Shown piece by piece: positions 56,986-64,000 of a stretch of 64,000 nucleotides of DNA (position 1 is the first letter of the stretch; each line of letters starts with the position of its first letter). Source of the DNA: Amycolatopsis solani (GTDB lineage: Bacteria > Actinomycetota > Actinomycetes > Mycobacteriales > Pseudonocardiaceae); NCBI RefSeq assembly GCF_033441515.1, contig NZ_JAWQJT010000003.1, positions 1,736,001 through 1,800,000 on the forward strand, written 5' to 3'. The notes under the pieces are model-generated. The model was not told the DNA's origin. It was given only the letters and a program-made list of their open reading frames with translations, and did not search any database. Position numbers and translations under genes: made by a program.

Positions 56986-57837
56986 GTGACCACCACGGAA
57001 CTCCCGAGATCGGCGCGCGTGCGCGAAGCCGTCGACCGCCGGTTCGGTTTCCTCGACACCCTCGGCGACCAGATCCTCTTCTTCCTCCGCGCGATCGCCT
57101 GGATCCCGCGCGCGCTCCACCGCTACCTGCGCGAGATCGTCCGCCTGCTCGCCGAAGTCAGCTTCGGCAGCGGGGCGCTCGCCGTCATCGGCGGCACGAT
57201 CGGCGTGATGATCGGGATGACCGTCGCCACCGGCACGGTCGTCGGCCTGCAGGGCTACTCCGCGCTCAACCAGGTCGGGACGTCGGCGTTCGCCGGGTTC
57301 GTCTCCGCCTACTTCAACACGCGGGAGATCGCGCCGCTGGTGAGCGGCCTCGCCCTGTCCGCCACCGTCGGCTGCGGGTTCACCGCGCAGCTCGGCGCGA
57401 TGCGGATCTCCGAGGAGATCGACGCGCTCGAGGTCATGGGTATCCCGAGCGTCCCGTACCTGGTGACGACCCGGGTGATCGCCGGCTTCCTCGCCGTCAT
57501 CCCGCTCTACGCCATCGGGCTGCTGTCGAGCTACCTCGCCTCGCGGCAGATCACCGTGTGGTTCTTCGGCCAGTCCGCGGGCACCTACGACCACTACTTC
57601 CTGCTGTTCCTGCCCCCCGGCGACGTCCTGTGGTCGTTCGGGAAGGTGCTGGTGTTCAGCGTCGTCGTGGTGCTGGCGCACTGCTACTACGGCTTCCGCG
57701 CGAGCGGCGGCCCGGCCGGCGTCGGCGTCGCGGTGGGCCGCGCCGTCCGCACCGCGATCGTCGCGATCAGCGTGCTCGACTTCTTCCTGTCACTGGCCAT
57801 CTGGGGCGCGACGACGACCGTGCAGGTGGCCGGATGA
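56986..57837 (+). CDS. YrbE-B, MlaE-family permease of the Mce transporter
   Basis: A 283-residue partner of YrbE-A. The cytoplasmic start (TELPRSARVREAVDRRFGFL) precedes the helices. Conserved core: SALVSGL-like helix, SATVGCGFTAQLGAMRISEE, IDALEVMGIPSVPYLVTTR. GTG start with AAGGGGAG upstream, two bases after the YrbE-A stop. Its stop overlaps the mceA start (ATGA). Confidence 0.94.
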   Translation: MTTTELPRSARVREAVDRRFGFLDTLGDQILFFLRAIAWIPRALHRYLREIVRLLAEVSFGSGALAVIGGTIGVMIGMTVATGTVVGLQGYSALNQVGTSAFAGFVSAYFNTREIAPLVSGLALSATVGCGFTAQLGAMRISEEIDALEVMGIPSVPYLVTTRVIAGFLAVIPLYAIGLLSSYLASRQITVWFFGQSAGTYDHYFLLFLPPGDVLWSFGKVLVFSVVVVLAHCYYGFRASGGPAGVGVAVGRAVRTAIVAISVLDFFLSLAIWGATTTVQVAG

Positions 57838-59108
57838 GCCGCGAAACCCGCCGCAAGGCCGGGATCCGCACCGCGGGCGTGCTGTTCCTGGTGGTGATGG
57901 GCGTGCTCGTGACGCTCTCGATCAAGGTGTACGACAAGGACTTCGTCAGCACCGTCCCGGTGACGCTCAAAGCGAGCCGCATCGGCAACCAGCTCTCCCC
58001 GGGCGGGCAGGTCAAGGCCCGCGGGGTGCTCGTCGGGGAGATCCGCGACGTCCGCGCGACGCCGCAGGGCGCCGAGATAGCGCTTGCTCTCGAGCCCGGC
58101 AAGGTGGACATGCTGCCGCGCAACGTTTCCGCGCTGCTCGTGCCGAAGACGTTGTTCGGCGAGCGGTACGTCCAGCTGTCCATCCCGGACGGCGCCCGCG
58201 CCCCGCACCTGAGCGCCGGCGACACGATCGAGCAGGACCGCTCGGCCAACGCGATCGAGCTGGAACGCGTCTTCGACAACCTGCTGCCGGTGCTGCAGGC
58301 CGTCCAGCCGCAGAAGCTCGCGACCACGCTGACCGCGGTTTCGACGGCACTGCAGGGCCGCGGTGAGCAGCTCGGAAAGACGATCGGCACCGCGGACGCC
58401 TACCTCAAGGAGTTCACCCCCGACCTCCCCCAGCTGACGTCGGACATCCACGACCTCGCCACCGTCTCGAACCTTTACGGCGACATCGCGCCCGACCTCC
58501 TGGACGCGCTCACCGCGTCCGCCGTCACGCTCAACACGGTCAAGGAGAAGCAGAGCGAGCTGGCCGGGGTCTACCAGCAGGTGACGTCGTCTTCGCAGGA
58601 GGTCACGGCGTTCCTGGCGAACAACCGCGACAACCTCATCTCCCTGGCCGCCGACAGCCGCGCGCCGCTGGAGATCGCGGCGAAGTACTCCCCCAGCTTC
58701 GCCTGCACCCTCGCTTCGCTCAACGCACTGAGGAAATCCATGGACCAGGTGCTCGGCGCCGGCACCGGCCAGCCGGGCCTGCACGCCGACGTCGCCGTCA
58801 CCAAGGACAGCGGGAAGTACCTGCCCGGCAAGGACGACCCGCGCTACACCGCCGGTGGCGAGCCGCGCTGCTACCCCTCCGGGGTGGCCCCGACGACCGG
58901 CACCGCCGCCGCGGCGCCCGGGAGCACCGGGCACCCGCTGCTGACCGGCGGGCAGGGCGACCTCGGCGTCGCGAACTCGCCGCAGGAGGAGCAGCTGCTG
59001 GCCACCCTGGTCGCGCCCTCCATCGGCGTGCCGGCCGCCGACGTCCCGGCGTGGAGCAGCGTGCTCGTCGGGCCGCTCTACCGCGGCACGGAGGTGAAGC
59101 TCAAGTGA
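57834..59108 (+). CDS. mceA: MceA-type MCE/MlaD-domain substrate-binding protein
   Basis: A 424-residue envelope protein: one N-terminal helix (TAGVLFLVVMGVLVTLSIKV), MCE domain (VPVTLKASRIGNQLSPGGQV to LFGERYVQLSIPDGARAPHL), then a long helical region (SELAGVYQQVTSSSQEVTAF) and a low-complexity Gly/Thr/Pro stretch before a C-terminal segment ending GPLYRGTEVKLK. Mce proteins form a hexameric tube carrying lipids across the periplasm-like space. ATG overlaps the YrbE-B stop. Confidence 0.93.
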   Translation: MSRETRRKAGIRTAGVLFLVVMGVLVTLSIKVYDKDFVSTVPVTLKASRIGNQLSPGGQVKARGVLVGEIRDVRATPQGAEIALALEPGKVDMLPRNVSALLVPKTLFGERYVQLSIPDGARAPHLSAGDTIEQDRSANAIELERVFDNLLPVLQAVQPQKLATTLTAVSTALQGRGEQLGKTIGTADAYLKEFTPDLPQLTSDIHDLATVSNLYGDIAPDLLDALTASAVTLNTVKEKQSELAGVYQQVTSSSQEVTAFLANNRDNLISLAADSRAPLEIAAKYSPSFACTLASLNALRKSMDQVLGAGTGQPGLHADVAVTKDSGKYLPGKDDPRYTAGGEPRCYPSGVAPTTGTAAAAPGSTGHPLLTGGQGDLGVANSPQEEQLLATLVAPSIGVPAADVPAWSSVLVGPLYRGTEVKLK

Positions 59109-60109
59109 GGAACATCGCCTCCCCACTGATCAAGAGCCTGATCTTCATCGCCGTCACGGCGCTCGCGACGACGCTGCTGGCCGTCTCCATCACGAACACC
59201 GGCGTCGGCGCCACCGAGCGCTACACGGCGAAGTTCCTCGACGCGACCTCGCTGAACGTCGGCGACGACGTGCGCATCTCCGGCGTGCGGGTCGGCCAGG
59301 TCGAGTCGCTCGACATCGCCGACCACAACCGGGCGCTGGTCGCGTTCTCCCTCGACCAGGGCCGCCGGCTGCCCGCCGACGTGAAGGCGGTCATCAAGTA
59401 CCGCAACATGGTCGGCCAGCGCTACATCGCGCTGGAGCGCGGGAGCACCGCGACCCGGGAGCAGCTGCCCGAGGGCGGCGAGATCCCGCTGGAGCGCACG
59501 ACTCCCGCGCTCGACCTCACCGACCTGTTCAACGGCTTCAAGCCGCTGTTCCAGGCGCTGTCGCCGAACGACGTCAACGAGCTGTCCGGCGAGATCGTCC
59601 AGGTGCTGCAGGGCGAAGGCGGCACCGTCGAAAGCCTGCTCGCCCACACCGGTTCGCTGACCACCACCCTCGCCGGGCGCGACAAGGTGATCGGCGAGGT
59701 GATCGGGAACCTCAACTCGGTGCTGAAGACGGTCAACGGCAAGGGCGACGCGCTGGCGAACCTCGTGTCCACGCTGCGGCAGCTGGTGTCCGGGCTGGCC
59801 GGCGACCGCGCCGCGATCGGTGACGCGATCAGCGGTATCGGCGACCTCACGCAGTCCACCGCGGGGCTGTTCGAACAGGCCCGGCCGCCGCTGAAGAACA
59901 GCATCGCCGGGCTGAAGGAGCTGGCCGGCGGCCTGGTCCAGAACCAGTCCGATGTGGACAGCTTCTTGACGAACCTCCCGGTGAAGTTCACCGAAATCGG
60001 CCGGGTGTCCTCCTACGGCTCGTGGATGAACTTCTTCCTCTGCACGGGTGTCCTGCAGACCACGCCCCCGCGCGGCGTCATCGTCCCCACGCCGAGGTGT
60101 GACTCGTGA
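59105..60109 (+). CDS. mceB: MceB-type MCE/MlaD-domain protein
   Basis: A 334-residue protein with one N-terminal helix (IKSLIFIAVTALATTLLAVS), MCE domain (ERYTAKFLDATSLNVGDDVR to NMVGQRYIALERG) and a helical C-terminal half (LTDLFNGFKPLFQALSPNDV). The C-terminal motif MNFFLCTGVLQ is typical of the B paralogue. GTG start overlapping the mceA stop by four bases. Confidence 0.92.
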   Translation: MRNIASPLIKSLIFIAVTALATTLLAVSITNTGVGATERYTAKFLDATSLNVGDDVRISGVRVGQVESLDIADHNRALVAFSLDQGRRLPADVKAVIKYRNMVGQRYIALERGSTATREQLPEGGEIPLERTTPALDLTDLFNGFKPLFQALSPNDVNELSGEIVQVLQGEGGTVESLLAHTGSLTTTLAGRDKVIGEVIGNLNSVLKTVNGKGDALANLVSTLRQLVSGLAGDRAAIGDAISGIGDLTQSTAGLFEQARPPLKNSIAGLKELAGGLVQNQSDVDSFLTNLPVKFTEIGRVSSYGSWMNFFLCTGVLQTTPPRGVIVPTPRCDS

Positions 60110-61200
60110 AGTCCTTCAAGGAACGCAACCCCCTCGTCCTCGGCGCCATCGGCAGCGTCGCGCTGGCGGCGCTGCTGACCGTCACGTTCAACTACGACAA
60201 CCTGCCGATCGTCGGCGGCGGCACGACCTACGAGGCTGAGTTCTCCGAGGCCGCCGGCCTGCAGGCGGACGACGAGGTCCGGGTCGCCGGCATCAAGGTC
60301 GGCGAGGTCCGGAACGTCGAGCTGGCCGACGACCACGTCCTCGTGTCCTTCCGGGTCAAGAACGCCTGGATCGGCGACCGCACGTCGGCCGAGATCAAGA
60401 TCAAGACGTTGCTGGGCCGCAAGTTCCTCGCGCTGAACCCGACCGGCGACGGCGTCCAGGACCCGGACCGGCCGATCCCGCGGGCCCGGACGGTCACGCC
60501 CTACGACGTCACCGACGCCTTCAACGGACTGGCCGACACCGTCGGCGCGATCGACACCAAGCAGCTCGCGGACAGCTTCACCACGCTGTCGGACACCTTC
60601 CGCAACTCCCCCGAGCACGTCCGCAGCGCGCTCGACGGGCTTTCCCAGCTGTCGCAGACGGTGTCGAGCCGGGACAGCCAGATCGCCGAACTGCTCGCGA
60701 ACGCGCGGCAGCTGACCACGACGCTGGCGAACTCGAACGACGACTTCGAGAAGCTCATCGACGACGGGAACCTGCTGCTCACCGAACTGAACCGGCGCCG
60801 CGACGCGATCCACGACCTGCTCACCGGCTCGGCGCGGCTGGCCGAGCAGCTCAGCGGGCTGGTGAAGGACAACGCCGACCAGCTCAAGCCGGCCCTGCAG
60901 TCGCTGAGCCAGGTGACCGACCTGCTCAAGCGGCAGAACGACAACCTGACCAAGGGCCTGCAGCTGGCCGGGCCGTACTTCCGGGTGGTCACCAACACGA
61001 CCGGCAACGGCCGCTGGATCGACGCATACCTCTGCGGGCTGATCCCGGAGAACCACGACCCGTGCACCGTGCCGAAGACTGTGCCGTTCGTTACCAATCC
61101 GACTACAGCCACGGCCGATGGCTTTCGTAGCAATGGTTCAGTCCCGCTCGGGGGCCGGCCTACTTCCGGTCGGATTGGTAACCAGGGAGGGACGAAGTGA
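60106..61200 (+). CDS. mceC: MceC-type MCE/MlaD-domain protein with unusual C-terminal insertion
   Basis: A 364-residue paralogue: helix (NPLVLGAIGSVALAALLTVT), MCE domain (YEAEFSEAAGLQADDEVRVA to TLLGRKFLALNPTG), helices, then the MceC-like WIDAYLCGLIPENHDPC. After that, residues 329-359 are encoded by a 93-bp segment bounded by perfect 14-bp inverted repeats, with 15 of 31 codons ending in A or T, unlike the rest of the operon. The protein ends QGGTK, and its stop overlaps the mceD GTG. Confidence 0.92.
   Translation: MKSFKERNPLVLGAIGSVALAALLTVTFNYDNLPIVGGGTTYEAEFSEAAGLQADDEVRVAGIKVGEVRNVELADDHVLVSFRVKNAWIGDRTSAEIKIKTLLGRKFLALNPTGDGVQDPDRPIPRARTVTPYDVTDAFNGLADTVGAIDTKQLADSFTTLSDTFRNSPEHVRSALDGLSQLSQTVSSRDSQIAELLANARQLTTTLANSNDDFEKLIDDGNLLLTELNRRRDAIHDLLTGSARLAEQLSGLVKDNADQLKPALQSLSQVTDLLKRQNDNLTKGLQLAGPYFRVVTNTTGNGRWIDAYLCGLIPENHDPCTVPKTVPFVTNPTTATADGFRSNGSVPLGGRPTSGRIGNQGGTK
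61090..61182 (+). repeat. 93-bp in-frame segment with 14-bp terminal inverted repeats inside mceC
   Basis: GTTACCAATCCGAC (61090-61103) is matched perfectly by GTCGGATTGGTAAC (61169-61182). Both ends fall on codon boundaries and the length is 31 codons. GC is about 60% by my count, below the surrounding DNA. It looks like a small inserted element or a selected RNA structure; no target duplication is evident. Confidence 0.8.
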
Positions 61201-62231
61201 GCGCGCTGACCACCACCCGCGCCGGGGTCCTGACGAGCCGGTTCATCGCCGCCGCCCTGCTGCTCGCCCTCGTCGTGACGGCGGCGTTGTGGTGGGTGTT
61301 CTCCGGCAGCGGGCAGCACCACGTGACGGCCTTCTTCACCCGCGCGGTCGGCGTCTACGCCGGGTCCGACGTCCGGGTGCTGGGCGTCCGGATCGGCCAG
61401 GTCGACGCGGTCACCCCGCGCGGCGAGCAGGTGCAGGTCGACATGACGGTCGACGGCTCGGTCGGCATCGCCGAGGACACCACGGTGCTGGTGATCGCGC
61501 CCAGCGTCGTCGCCGACCGGTACGTCCAGTTCGCCAAGCCGGCGCGCGGCGGGCCGCGGCTGCCGGACGGCGCGTCGATCCCGGTGCGGCGCACCGCGAC
61601 CCCGGTGGAAATGGACCAGCTCTACGCCAGCCTCGACACGCTGTCGAAGGCGCTGGGCCCGGACGGCGCCAACTCCCAGGGCGCGCTGTCGGACCTGCTC
61701 AAGACCGGGGCGCAGAACCTGCAGGGCAACGGCCGTGCGTTCAACGACAGCGTGCGCAACTTCGCGCAGCTGGCGCGCACGCTGGCCGGGAACTCGGGCG
61801 ACCTGTTCGGCACGGTCGACGAGCTCCAGCGGTTCACGACCATGCTGGCCACCAACGACCAGCAGGTCGGCAGCGTGAACCAGCAGCTCTCGCAGATTTC
61901 GGGCACGCTGGCCGCCAACAGCGGCGAGCTGGGGCAGGCTCTGAACGGCCTCGGCCGCGCGCTCGCCGACGTCCAGGCGTTCATCCGGGACAACCGCGGC
62001 GCGCTCAAGTCCAATGTGGACAATCTGGTGACGACCACGCGGACGCTCGTCGAGCAGCGCGCCTCGCTGGCGGGCACGATCGACGCCGTCCCGCTGGCGG
62101 TGACGAACGTGCTCAACGCGGTCGACCCGGCCACCGGGCGGCTGCTCGGGCGCGAGAACCTCGACTACTACCTCACGGCGCTGCCGCTGCCGGTCACCGG
62201 CGACGTCTACACCAACGGGGGTGGCCGGTGA
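61197..62231 (+). CDS. mceD: MceD-type MCE/MlaD-domain protein
   Basis: A 344-residue paralogue: helix (FIAAALLLALVVTAALWWVF), MCE domain (VTAFFTRAVGVYAGSDVRVL to VVADRYVQFAKPARGG), then a helical region with RTLAGNSGDLFGTVDELQRF and a C-terminus ENLDYYLTALPLPVTGDVYT. GTG start overlapping the mceC stop; the gap to mceE is a four-base overlap. Confidence 0.92.
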   Translation: MSALTTTRAGVLTSRFIAAALLLALVVTAALWWVFSGSGQHHVTAFFTRAVGVYAGSDVRVLGVRIGQVDAVTPRGEQVQVDMTVDGSVGIAEDTTVLVIAPSVVADRYVQFAKPARGGPRLPDGASIPVRRTATPVEMDQLYASLDTLSKALGPDGANSQGALSDLLKTGAQNLQGNGRAFNDSVRNFAQLARTLAGNSGDLFGTVDELQRFTTMLATNDQQVGSVNQQLSQISGTLAANSGELGQALNGLGRALADVQAFIRDNRGALKSNVDNLVTTTRTLVEQRASLAGTIDAVPLAVTNVLNAVDPATGRLLGRENLDYYLTALPLPVTGDVYTNGGGR

Positions 62232-63289
62232 AACGGGTCCTCGCCACCGCGGCCGTCGGGTGCCTGCTGCTCGCGGGCTGCTCTTCGGGTGAGTTCAAGG
62301 GTGTCTACGACCTGCCGCTGCCGGGCGGCGCCGACGTCGGCGACCACCCGTACTCGGTGACCGTGCAGTTCGCCGACGTGCTCGACCTGGTGCCGCAGGC
62401 CGCGGTGAAGGTCGGCGACGTCCCGGTCGGGCGGGTGCGGGAGATCCGGCTGGGCGGCGACGGCTGGACGGCCGAAACCGTGCTGGAGGTCAACGGCGAC
62501 GTCGCCCTGCCCGCGAACGCGATCGCCCGGCTGCGCCAGTCCAGCCTGCTCGGCGAGAAGTTCGTCGAGCTGGCCGCCCCGGACGGCACGACGTCCGGCT
62601 CCGGGACCGCGCGGCTGGTGGACGGGGCCACGATCACCGTGGACCGGACCAACCGCAACCCCGAGTTCGAGGAGATCTTCGGCGCCCTTTCGCTGCTGCT
62701 CAACGGCGGCGGCATCGGGCAGCTGCAGACCATCAACCGCGAGCTGTCGAAGGTGATGGACGGCAACGAGGCGCAGATCCGCTCGTTCCTGTCCGGGGTG
62801 AACACCCTGATGACCGACCTGGACGCGCACCGCTCGGACATCACCGAAGCCCTCGACGGCATGAACCGGCTGTCGGCGACGCTCGCGAACCGCCACGACC
62901 AGGTCTCCGGCGCCTTGACCGACCTGACGCCGGGGCTGCAAGCGCTCACCGACCAGCGCACCCAGCTCGTCTCGATGCTGCAGGCGCTCGACCGGCTCTC
63001 GACCGTGGCCACCGACGTCGTCGACCGCAGCCGCGACGACATGGTCGCGGACCTGCGTGCGCTCGCGCCGATCCTCGGGCAGCTGGCCAAGGCCGGCGAA
63101 GACCTGCCGCAGTCGCTGCAGCTGCTGCCGACGTTCCCGTTCCCGGACTCGGTGCTGCCCGCGGTGAAGGGCGACTACATCAACGCCTACGCCTCGGTGA
63201 TCCCGGCCCCCGGGGTGCCGCTGCCGCCGGCCGGCGAGGGCGTGCCGCCCGGCTTGCCGCAGCTCCCGCTCCCCTCGGGAGGTCAGTGA
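62228..63289 (+). CDS. mceE: MceE-type lipoprotein with MCE/MlaD domain
   Basis: A 353-residue lipoprotein. The N-terminus MKRVLATAAVGCLLLAGCSS carries a lipobox (LLAGC), the standard mark of MceE; the mature cysteine is at residue 18. MCE domain YSVTVQFADVLDLVPQAAVK to SSLLGEKFVELAAPDG, then helices and a proline-rich tail (PAPGVPLPPAGEGVPPGLPQ). GTG at 62228 overlaps the mceD stop. Confidence 0.93.
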   Translation: MKRVLATAAVGCLLLAGCSSGEFKGVYDLPLPGGADVGDHPYSVTVQFADVLDLVPQAAVKVGDVPVGRVREIRLGGDGWTAETVLEVNGDVALPANAIARLRQSSLLGEKFVELAAPDGTTSGSGTARLVDGATITVDRTNRNPEFEEIFGALSLLLNGGGIGQLQTINRELSKVMDGNEAQIRSFLSGVNTLMTDLDAHRSDITEALDGMNRLSATLANRHDQVSGALTDLTPGLQALTDQRTQLVSMLQALDRLSTVATDVVDRSRDDMVADLRALAPILGQLAKAGEDLPQSLQLLPTFPFPDSVLPAVKGDYINAYASVIPAPGVPLPPAGEGVPPGLPQLPLPSGGQ

Positions 63290-64000
63290 TGCTCACGCGC
63301 AGGGTGCGGATCCAGGTCGTGCTGTTCATCGTGATCGCGCTGGCCACGACGGCGTTCGTCGGCGCGAACTACGCCGGGCTCGGCCGGTTGTTCGGCTCCG
63401 GCAGCTACACGGTCCGGCTCGAGCTGGCCGAGGGAGGCGGGCTGTTCACGAACGGCGAAGTGACCTACCGCGGCGTCGCCGTCGGCCGCGTCGGCGAACT
63501 GCGGCTCACCCTCACCGGGACCGAAGCCGACCTGCTGATCGACGACGGCGCCCCGCCCATCCCGGCGGACTCGAAAGCGGTGGTCGCGAACCGGTCGGCG
63601 GTCGGCGAGCAGTACGTCGACCTGCAGCCGCGCACCTCCGGCGGGCCGTTCCTGGACGGGAACTCGGTCATCCAGCGCGAATCGACCACGCTGCCGCTGC
63701 CGGTCAACAACCTGCTGACCGACCTGGACTCGTTCACGGCGTCGGTGCCGACGCAGGACCTGCGCACGGTGGTGAACGAGCTCGACGACGCCCTGCGCGG
63801 TTCGGGCCCGGACCTCCAGACCTTGCTGGACACGGCGACGGAGTTCACCCAGCAGGCGGGCGCGCACCTGCCGCAGACGTCGAAGCTGATCAACGACGGC
63901 GCAACCGTGCTGCGCACCCAGGTGGATTCGTCGGCCCAGTGGCGCTCGTTCAGCGGCAACGCCCGCGTGTTCGCCCAGCAGCTGGCCAAGTCCGACGGCG
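63289..64000 (+). CDS. mceF: MceF-type MCE/MlaD-domain protein (cut by window end)
   Basis: The last MCE paralogue of the set; 237 codons are present before the window ends. The ATG at 63289 shares a base with the mceE stop (TGATG). One N-terminal helix (IQVVLFIVIALATTAFVGAN), MCE domain (YTVRLELAEGGGLFTNGEVT to SAVGEQYVDLQPRTSGG), then helices (DLQTLLDTATEFTQQAG). The frame stays open to 64000, so it is partial, not broken. Confidence 0.92.
   Translation, partial: MLTRRVRIQVVLFIVIALATTAFVGANYAGLGRLFGSGSYTVRLELAEGGGLFTNGEVTYRGVAVGRVGELRLTLTGTEADLLIDDGAPPIPADSKAVVANRSAVGEQYVDLQPRTSGGPFLDGNSVIQRESTTLPLPVNNLLTDLDSFTASVPTQDLRTVVNELDDALRGSGPDLQTLLDTATEFTQQAGAHLPQTSKLINDGATVLRTQVDSSAQWRSFSGNARVFAQQLAKSDG

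Noticed and set aside
61090..61182. Full insertion sequence in mceC
   Set aside because: Only 93 bp with no transposase and no visible target duplication; reported as a repeat-bounded segment instead.

Overview
The window looks like chromosomal DNA of a high-GC actinomycete. An Amycolatopsis-like member of the Pseudonocardiaceae is the best guess. This rests on roughly 70% GC by eye, nearly all codons ending in G or C, a yrbE-mce operon, a SepIVA-type division gene next to rpmF/rnc, a HelR-type RNA polymerase motor and families of palindromic intergenic repeats. I searched no database, so the genus is an inference.

Layout. 1-2024 (minus) is the end of a sugar-acid operon, with an L-fuconate-dehydratase-like enolase and a fumarylacetoacetase-fold hydrolase behind a GntR-like palindrome. 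2228-11348 holds single genes: a Bcr/CflA drug exporter, an FAD reductase, a two-domain acyl reductase/dehydrogenase, a large membrane protein, a MocR regulator and an O-methyltransferase. 11353-15772 has a class A penicillin-binding protein whose transpeptidase motifs are all altered. Next to it are a MarR regulator, an XRE regulator and a quinone-oxidoreductase-like gene that share three copies of one palindrome. 15943-18172 has a GntR regulator, a small protein and a DUF433/PIN-like toxin-antitoxin pair.

18173-26420 (minus) is a one-carbon operon: tandem glycine riboswitch, gcvP, a strong hairpin, gcvT, gcvH, glyA, lipA and sdaA. It joins glycine cleavage, lipoate synthesis for GcvH, glycine/serine interconversion and serine deamination. 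26482-32251 has an unusual HTH protein, a short membrane peptide and a glutamate-ligase amine-catabolic operon (glutamine-synthetase-like ligase, class I amidotransferase hydrolase, aldehyde dehydrogenase, SDR).

32463-41076 holds a stress-type protein, an alpha/beta hydrolase, a PadR/HAAS pair, an SMP-30 lactonase-like gene, a VOC protein, a WYL regulator and a four-gene minus-strand operon: XRE regulator, repeat-bearing low-complexity protein, ImmA/IrrE protease and polytopic membrane protein. 41136-48021 (minus) is a housekeeping block (rsmD, coaD, sepIVA, a DUF177 gene, rpmF, rnc, mutM). It is interrupted by two secreted enzymes: a tandem guanyl-RNase with a probably inactive second domain, and a PL6-like polysaccharide lyase.

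48145-55395 contains helR, a 1274-residue HTH/nSTAND/WD40 protein and an LLM flavin oxidoreductase. 56189-64000 is an mce operon (yrbE pair plus mceA-F, mceF cut by the window edge). The mceC gene carries an in-frame 93-bp segment bounded by perfect 14-bp inverted repeats.
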